The notes under the pieces are model-generated. The model saw nothing but the letters and a program-made list of their open reading frames with translations. It searched no databases and was not told where the DNA came from. DNA of 64,000 nt from Oscillospiraceae bacterium. Lineage in GTDB: Bacteria; Bacillota; Clostridia; WRLR01. The stretch lies in NCBI GenBank assembly GCA_009777515.1, contig WRLR01000001.1:1-64000 (forward strand), given 5' to 3'. Shown one piece after another: positions 59,040-64,000 of the stretch (position 1 is its first letter; each line of letters opens with the position of its first letter). A program made the position numbers and the translations under genes.

Positions 59040-59165
59040 AGATACGATGCGTTATGACACTATAGATGAGAGATACTATGCGTTAAGAAACTATGGTTTG
59101 AAGATAATATGCGTTAAGACACTATAACACTATAGATTAAAGATAATTTTGTTAAGACACTTTCG
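59039..59165. repeat. ~30-bp degenerate repeats after the rnhB stop
   Basis: Four imperfect copies of AGATAxTATGCGTTAAGACACTATAG-like sequence start at the last base of the rnhB stop codon and fill the gap to the next gene. Confidence 0.7.
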
Positions 59166-59178
59166 GTCAGGTTTTCAC

Positions 59179-61242
59179 ATGAAAATAGACGCCCATATTC
59201 GCGAAAGTATAAGCAACTATCTGGACAGCCGCTCCCACAGCCAGGCGGCGGGCGCAGGCGCGGGCGCCGTTGCAAAAGAGGCGGGAGCTATAGCTGCCAC
59301 TAATACTGGTGCTGCAGTTACAAGAAATACGGGTACAGTAACTGCTACAAATGCAGATGCAGAAGTTGCAACAAATGCAGTTGCAACCGCTGCAACAAAT
59401 ACAGTTGCAGCAACACCTTACGAAAATGGCGAGGCGCACAGCCCGGCCCGCGATGGATATGGCCTGGGCAGCCTGCCACTGGACGCATTTTCAACTAATT
59501 CTACAACGGCGGGCCAGCTACCATTGCATACGGCGCTCCCCGCTGACATACAACGCGCGGCCGAAGCGCTAATGGCATACCAAATGCCGGTCACGGCCGA
59601 CAGCGTCGCAAAGCTCCTGTCAATCGCGGGAGGGGGCTTTATGGACATAAAAAGCGCAGCCCTGCTGGTTACCGGCGGGGTCGAGATAGCCGAAGGAGAC
59701 GGTTCGCTGCTGTTCGATATATTGTCCGGGCGTTTTAGCTTAATGGATGAAATCAATACACTTGTAAGCCTATATGCGCAACTCGCAGACAGGGCTGGGG
59801 CGGGGGCCATCTACGATCTGATTTCGGTCAGGGCCGCCTTTGACGCGATTGTACAGCAAAGGGCGGCGGACGGCGGCCAACAGATAGATGTTTTTATGAA
59901 CGAGCAGGGGCGGCAGGCTACGCCCGGCGCGCACGATATGGTAGGTACAAGCGCAAGCGCTGATACTGTCGTAGGCGCAGGAGCGGGCTCAGGTTTTATA
60001 CTGGAAACTTTGCTGGATGGCAACAGGGATGCGGTCGTACAGGCAAGCGCAGCGGGCGGAGGGGCAGCGCCCGGGACGACAATGCATTCAAACGGCGGCG
60101 CGGGAGTAAATGGCGCAGTTGGAACAGGAGCAAGTATAAACATAAACGCAGAAACTGGCGCAAACACTGACGCATATGCGAGCAGAAGCGCTAGCATAGG
60201 CACAAATGCAAGCACAGGCGTTAGCATAGGTACAAACGCAAGCGTAGGCGCTAATATAGGCACAAACGCTAGCGCTGGCATAGGCGCGACCGCAAGCGTT
60301 AGTGCCAGCATCAGTGCGGACGCAAACGCAAGCGCAAACGCAAGCGCAAACGCAAGCGCGGGCGCAAGCGGCGCCGGGATAAGCGCGTTGGCGGAATCCA
60401 TCCGCGAAAACGCACATGCATTACTGAACATGTATTTACCCGGCGAATCGGCCGCGCAGGGGATTGGCGAGGCGCCGGCGCCCCGGGTTGGCGAAGCGGC
60501 CATTTGGCAGAATGGCGATGCGTCAAAACCGCATATTAGCGATGCGTCAACGCTGCTTAATAATGATGCGGCTAAGCCGCAGATGGGCGACTCAGTTGCG
60601 CGACACATGAGCGTGCGCGGCCTGCTGTCCGACGGCATCGGGCGCGCTTCGGTGGGGATGCTTAGCGACCCGGCGTTCGCGGCGCGGCTCATCAAGGAGC
60701 AATACGGGCACATATTGCTCCAGCTCGGTCTCCTTCGCGCGGCCACGAGGCTGCGCCAGCAGCAATCGCCCGAAAGGGACGCCGTCATCCGGCAAATCGG
60801 CGCGCTCGAAGACGGTCTGCGGCTGATAGACAGCCTGAACAACAGGCATCAGTATGTTCAATTGCCTATGGCCTTTGCCGGGCAGGACGCGAACCTAGAG
60901 CTGTTCGTGATGAAGCGCGGCGGCGGCGGCAAAAAGATCAGCGCCGAAGACGCGACGCTGTTCATGTCCTTAAATACCGTCAACATAGGCAGGGTGGAGG
61001 CTCTTATCCACCTGGGTAAGCAAAAAAACGTCAGCATCAACCTACGGGCGGAAGACGAGCGCTCCCTGTCGCTTATGCGGGAAAAGCGCCCGGAGCTGCA
61101 TGGCGCACTGGCAGACAAACATTACAAGCTTTCGAGGATCACATTTAGCATCATCGAAACCCGCGCTACCGCCGCAGACGCCGTGGAGCACGCCAACAAG
61201 CTGTTCCCAAACACGCAGAGCACCATTGACTGCCGCATATGA
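59179..61242 (+). CDS. YlqG/FliK-like protein with very repetitive middle
   Basis: 687 residues. Gene order (rbgA–rnhB–this–FlhB-like–yraN) matches Bacillus ylqG. The N-terminus MKIDAHIRESISNYL is followed by Ala/Thr/Asn repeats. A helical part comes at ~110-240, then a long stretch (about 310-410) of Ala/Ser/Asn/Gly repeats (GTNAS, SANAS types). The conserved C-terminus from ~500 includes LFVMKRGGGGKKISAED and VEALIHLGKQKNVSINLRAE, related to the FliK hook-length control C-terminal fold. A secretion-ruler or specificity role with the next gene is inferred; no flagellar genes are in the window. Confidence 0.75.
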   Translation: MKIDAHIRESISNYLDSRSHSQAAGAGAGAVAKEAGAIAATNTGAAVTRNTGTVTATNADAEVATNAVATAATNTVAATPYENGEAHSPARDGYGLGSLPLDAFSTNSTTAGQLPLHTALPADIQRAAEALMAYQMPVTADSVAKLLSIAGGGFMDIKSAALLVTGGVEIAEGDGSLLFDILSGRFSLMDEINTLVSLYAQLADRAGAGAIYDLISVRAAFDAIVQQRAADGGQQIDVFMNEQGRQATPGAHDMVGTSASADTVVGAGAGSGFILETLLDGNRDAVVQASAAGGGAAPGTTMHSNGGAGVNGAVGTGASININAETGANTDAYASRSASIGTNASTGVSIGTNASVGANIGTNASAGIGATASVSASISADANASANASANASAGASGAGISALAESIRENAHALLNMYLPGESAAQGIGEAPAPRVGEAAIWQNGDASKPHISDASTLLNNDAAKPQMGDSVARHMSVRGLLSDGIGRASVGMLSDPAFAARLIKEQYGHILLQLGLLRAATRLRQQQSPERDAVIRQIGALEDGLRLIDSLNNRHQYVQLPMAFAGQDANLELFVMKRGGGGKKISAEDATLFMSLNTVNIGRVEALIHLGKQKNVSINLRAEDERSLSLMREKRPELHGALADKHYKLSRITFSIIETRATAADAVEHANKLFPNTQSTIDCRI

Positions 61243-61280
61243 GCGGGTACCGGGTATATTGAAAGCGCACGAAAGCACAT

Positions 61281-61613
61281 ATGAACCCAAACGTGAAACC
61301 CATAAAGCATAAAGCCAAAAAAAACCGTGAGGCCGCTTCGCTCCGCTACGATCCGGAGCGCGACTACGCCCCGCAGGTGACTGCTGCGGGCAGGGGATAT
61401 GTCGCCGAGACTATCATAAAAACTGCGCGCGAGGCGGGTGTGCCGGTGTACCGGGACGAGGCTCTGGCGGAGACGCTGAACAGGCTATCGGTGGGGGACA
61501 TGATCCCAAGGGAGCTGTTTGAGGTCGTCGCCGAGGTACTCGCCTTTGTGATTGGCGTCGATCAACGGGGAGCGCCGGGCGGCTCCATCGGGCGCGGGGG
61601 ATCGGATGGCTGA
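61281..61613 (+). CDS. FlhB C-terminal-like protein (YlqH; EscU/YscU/HrcU family)
   Basis: 110 residues: AASLRYDPERDYAPQVTAAGRGYVAETIIKTA, then VPVYRDEALAETLNRLSVGDMIPRELFEVVAEVLAFV. This matches the cytoplasmic tail of FlhB-type export switches, without the membrane part and with the autocleavage NPTH replaced. Stand-alone copies occur beside FliK-like genes in Bacillota. Function is unproven; it may compete with or substitute for the FlhB tail. The stop overlaps yraN by 8 bp. Confidence 0.9.
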   Translation: MNPNVKPIKHKAKKNREAASLRYDPERDYAPQVTAAGRGYVAETIIKTAREAGVPVYRDEALAETLNRLSVGDMIPRELFEVVAEVLAFVIGVDQRGAPGGSIGRGGSDG

Positions 61614-61992
61614 CCGGCGGGCCGTTGGGCGTGCCGGGGAGGAAGCCGCGCGCAAATTCCTGGCCGACCAGGGGTATAGGATTCTCTTCAATAATTTCAG
61701 ATATGGCAGGTATGGCGAAATCGATATTATCGCCATAAAATCGGGCGTCGTATGCTTTGTCGAGGTGAAGTCGCGGGCCAGCGCCGCATACGGCACGCCC
61801 GCCGAGGCGGTGAGCTACGCAAAACGCAGAAAAATAGTCGCCGTCGCCAACCATTTTATCAGGGTCAGCGGCTACGAAGGGCACATGCTGCGCTTTGACG
61901 TCGTAGAGGTGTATTTGAACAGAGACGGCGCGGATGGGGCGCCGCACACCGTCAAAGGGATTCGTCACATAGAAAACGCATTCGGCGTGTAA
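61606..61992 (+). CDS. YraN family (UPF0102) nuclease-fold protein
   Basis: 128 residues. GRAGEEAARKFLADQGYRILFNNFRYGRYGEIDIIA, then FVEVKSRAS, shows the restriction-endonuclease-like core (E...GEID...EVK). The cellular role is not settled; a DNA-processing function is usual speculation. The ATG at 61606 overlaps the preceding stop (ATGGCTGA). Confidence 0.93.
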   Translation: MADRRAVGRAGEEAARKFLADQGYRILFNNFRYGRYGEIDIIAIKSGVVCFVEVKSRASAAYGTPAEAVSYAKRRKIVAVANHFIRVSGYEGHMLRFDVVEVYLNRDGADGAPHTVKGIRHIENAFGV

Positions 61993-61999
61993 GTCGTAG

Positions 62000-62021
62000 G
62001 GCGCGATGTCCCCATCGCGCC
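62000..62021. repeat. Hairpin after yraN
   Basis: The perfect 9-bp stem GGCGCGATG/CATCGCGCC with loop TCCC lies 8 bp after the stop. GTAGG just before the stem recalls the palindrome context of the TA-ended elements (GTAGGGACG...). There is no T-run, so termination is uncertain. Confidence 0.5.
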
Positions 62022-62085
62022 GCTGCACAGCGTACAATTTTGCACTCACTATTTATTTCTGTTGCATTCCCACGCCATTTCAATT

Positions 62086-62107
62086 AAGATATTAAAAATC
62101 TTTTTTT
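62086..62107 (+). terminator. Weak AT-rich terminator candidate
   Basis: A 5-bp stem AAGAT/ATCTT is followed by seven T, in the gap before the aminotransferase gene. Confidence 0.35.
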
Positions 62108-62144
62108 GCCGAACGCATGTGCCGGGCGGCGGACAGGAGAACGT

Positions 62145-63506
62145 ATGTATGTGCCCGAAATAGCTAAGTTGAACGGCGGCGCCGCGCATAAAACGCTCGC
62201 GGCCCTAAGGGCCGAATACGATCAATACCGCACGAGCGGCTTGGCACTCGACATACAGCGCGGCCGACCGTGCGCGGAGCAACTGGATTTGGCGGCGGAA
62301 ATGCTGGACTGGGGGAACGCGCCATATATCTGCGAGGATGGGAACGACGCACGCAACTACGGCGGGGGCATAGAAGGCACGCCGGAGGCGCGCAAGCTTT
62401 TTGCTGACCTGTTCGGCGTCGGGCAAAAAAACGTCATCGCCTGGGGCAACTCCAGTTTGAACTTAATGTATGATCTGTTGGTCAAGGCCATGCTCTCGGG
62501 CGTGTGCGGCGCGGAAAAACCCTGGCTGGCCCAGGCGAGCGAGTCCGGCGAGAAACTAAAGTTTTTGTGCCCCGTCCCCGGGTACGACCGGCATTTTTTG
62601 ATGACCGAGACATTTGGCTTCGAAATGATTAACATAGACATGGGCCCCGGCGGCCCCGACATGGACGCCGTTGAGCGGCTGACGGCCGCCGACCATATGA
62701 TAAAGGGCATTTGGAACATACCAAAATACCAAAATCCGACGGGCATAACATATTCTGACGAAACGGTGCGCCGGTTTGCTGCGCTCAAGCCCAAAGCGAA
62801 GGACTTCCGTATTTTTTGGGACAACTCATATGCCGTACACGATCTGTACGACGAACCGGACGAACTGCTCAACCTGCTCGAGGAGGCCAAGAAGCGCGGG
62901 AACGAGGATATGGTTTACATGTTTGCTTCATCCTCCAAAATAACGTTCGCCGGGGGCGGCATTACGGCGCTGGCGGCCAGCGAAAAAAATATCACGCATA
63001 TCGCAAAACAGTTGTCCGTCCAGACCATCTGCTCCGACAAGCTTAACCAGTTGCGGCATGTCCGCTATATAAAGGACATGGCGGGGCTGTCGCACATCAT
63101 GAAAATACACGCGTCGCTGCTGAGGCCCAAGTTCGAGCTTGTGCTTGGCATCCTAAGCGAGGAGTTCCGAGGCGAGGAGTTCCAAGGTGAGGATTTCCAA
63201 GGTGAGGATTTCCGAGGCGGCGGGGGAGGCATGCCTGGGGACATATGCGCGTGGACATGCCCAAGGGGCGGGTATTTTATAAGCCTGGACGCGCCGGACG
63301 GATGCGCGAAGGAGACGCTCCGGATGGCAGCCGAGGCCGGTGTAAAATTCACCCCTGCGGGCGCCACGTTCCCGCGCGGCGTCGACCCTCGGGACAGGAA
63401 CATCAGGATAGCGCCCACGGTCCCATCAGCGGCCGAGCTCGGCGTCGCCATAAAAGTGCTGGCGCTCTGTATTAAGATAGCGTATTTGAAAAGCAAGGTT
63501 CAATAA
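62145..63506 (+). CDS. PLP-dependent aminotransferase, class I (aspartate aminotransferase subgroup Ic type)
   Basis: About 453 residues. QRGRPCAEQLDLAAEML and ARNYGGGIEGTPEARKLFADLFG near the start, WGNSSLNLMYDL, GIWNIPKYQNPTGITYSDETVRRFA, the Asn/Tyr region FWDNSYAVHDL, and PLP-binding Lys265 in SSSKITFAGGGI. This matches the AspB-like subgroup with a low similarity to standard AspC. Near the C-terminus a 15-bp repeat (63160-63220) encodes four EE/ED-F-x-GE units ending in GGGGG, an insertion unlikely to be part of the fold. GGAGAACGT lies before the ATG at 62145. Amino donor specificity is not certain. Confidence 0.88.
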   Translation: MYVPEIAKLNGGAAHKTLAALRAEYDQYRTSGLALDIQRGRPCAEQLDLAAEMLDWGNAPYICEDGNDARNYGGGIEGTPEARKLFADLFGVGQKNVIAWGNSSLNLMYDLLVKAMLSGVCGAEKPWLAQASESGEKLKFLCPVPGYDRHFLMTETFGFEMINIDMGPGGPDMDAVERLTAADHMIKGIWNIPKYQNPTGITYSDETVRRFAALKPKAKDFRIFWDNSYAVHDLYDEPDELLNLLEEAKKRGNEDMVYMFASSSKITFAGGGITALAASEKNITHIAKQLSVQTICSDKLNQLRHVRYIKDMAGLSHIMKIHASLLRPKFELVLGILSEEFRGEEFQGEDFQGEDFRGGGGGMPGDICAWTCPRGGYFISLDAPDGCAKETLRMAAEAGVKFTPAGATFPRGVDPRDRNIRIAPTVPSAAELGVAIKVLALCIKIAYLKSKVQ

Positions 63507-63515
63507 AAAACCGGA

Positions 63516-64000
63516 TTATAACTGTAAATCTCCCGGCTTGATCCAATTCATTTTGCGCATGAACTCGCCGCCGGCCAGGCTGATGACGGCCGGTATGGCC
63601 ACATGTAAGATAAGTATTGCCGGCAGTATGTCGCTTCCCATTACAGATATGGTCTCGAACTGCCCGACGAGCCCCGAGGTGCCCATGCCGGCGCCGACGC
63701 GCGTCGTCTCCATATGGAACAGCATCGTCGACAGCGCGCCGCATATGCCGCTCGCCACCGTCGGCGGTATCCATATAAGCGGGTTCTTTACGATATTTGG
63801 CACCTGCAGCATGGATGTGCCGACCCCCTGGGACAAAAGCCCGCCGAGCTTGTTTTCGCGAATGCTCATCACGGCGAAGCCGACCATTTGGGCGCAGCAG
63901 CCGGCCAGGGCCGCGCCCGCCGCTATGCCCCCGATATTTATGCTGATGCACAGGGCGGCGGACGAGATGGGCAGCGTCAGAATCATGCCGACGGCAATGC
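63516..64000 (-). CDS. PTS IIC-like membrane protein, C-terminal part (5' end outside window)
   Basis: The frame remains open through the right edge, so the N-terminus is missing. The visible ~160 residues are hydrophobic with several membrane helices and match the PTS_EIIC_2 (DUF1576-independent, IIC-type) family: SINIGGIAAGAALAGCCAQM, NPLIWIPPTVASGICG and GMGTSGLVGQFET. Such proteins often occur alone, without IIA/IIB, and their cargo is unclear. It converges on the aminotransferase with only 9 bp between stops. Confidence 0.85.
   Translation of the reverse strand, partial: IAVGMILTLPISSAALCISINIGGIAAGAALAGCCAQMVGFAVMSIRENKLGGLLSQGVGTSMLQVPNIVKNPLIWIPPTVASGICGALSTMLFHMETTRVGAGMGTSGLVGQFETISVMGSDILPAILILHVAIPAVISLAGGEFMRKMNWIKPGDLQL

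Noticed and set aside
60120-60370. Regular repeats that might suggest a CRISPR array
   Set aside because: They are in frame inside the YlqG-like gene, vary by codon and have no unique spacers or cas genes nearby.
1-64000. tRNA, rRNA, tmRNA or SRP RNA genes
   Set aside because: No T-loop or other diagnostic motifs were recognised in the gaps by eye. A covariance-model scan would be needed to exclude them fully.

Overview
The window is a chromosomal segment of an anaerobic member of the Bacillota, most likely class Clostridia. The evidence is the house-keeping gene order (efp–asp23–nusB–xseA–xseB–ispA–dxs; rplS–rbgA–rnhB–ylqG–ylqH–yraN), S-layer-homology proteins, HU, ComFB, a corrinoid-protein reactivator (RACo family) and Gram-positive promoter and Shine-Dalgarno sequences. 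By eye most of it is GC-rich (about 60%), which produces many long antisense open frames that are not genes. I saw no rRNA, tRNA, CRISPR array, IS transposase or prophage.

Layout. 1–10.8 kb: end of an SLH protein, metG and gltX (minus), a RACo-like protein, HU, a membrane-anchored polysaccharide deacetylase, a DUF1858 protein and a MATE pump. 10.9–21.8 kb: a carbohydrate locus made of a minus-strand pair (TIM-barrel isomerase, RpiB-like isomerase) facing a plus-strand, visibly more AT-rich operon: DeoR regulator, ABC importer (binding lipoprotein plus two permeases, no ATPase), two-subunit transketolase, Gfo/Idh/MocA dehydrogenase, TIM-barrel isomerase and FucI/AraA-type isomerase. 21.9–36.8 kb: DUF2500 and MBL-fold proteins, PepC, PolA, CoaE, YchF, a two-component system, an SLH-anchored SGNH hydrolase, an HtrA protease and endonuclease III. 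36.8–43.7 kb: an unusual FtsA-like ATPase followed by a hybrid kinase, a receiver protein and an HD-GYP response regulator. 44–64 kb: rpmB, rsmD, coaD, ilvE, yqeG, comFB, then the efp-to-dxs and rplS-to-yraN house-keeping runs, an aminotransferase and the edge of a PTS-type IIC protein.

Three things stand out. (1) The sugar locus has two-subunit transketolase, FucI-like and RpiB-like isomerases and a dehydrogenase but no sugar kinase or aldolase. This resembles the sulfo-transketolase route for sulfoquinovose, or a relative acting on another unphosphorylated, acid-bearing sugar. (2) Many core proteins (PolA, Dxs, L19, XseA, MetRS, RbgA, FtsA-like, RACo, an aminotransferase) carry low-complexity or tandem-repeat insertions or tails that the families normally lack, while gaps carry arrays of short repeats (11–25 bp) that tend to begin at or just after a stop codon. 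Repeat units inside genes are multiples of three; most of those in gaps are not. (3) Two copies of a ~130-bp element with TA-ended inverted termini and two internal palindromes lie in opposite orientation at 24.7 and 29.8 kb.

The genes are mostly core information processing, cofactor and isoprenoid synthesis, plus surface and signalling functions. The sugar locus is the main accessory module.
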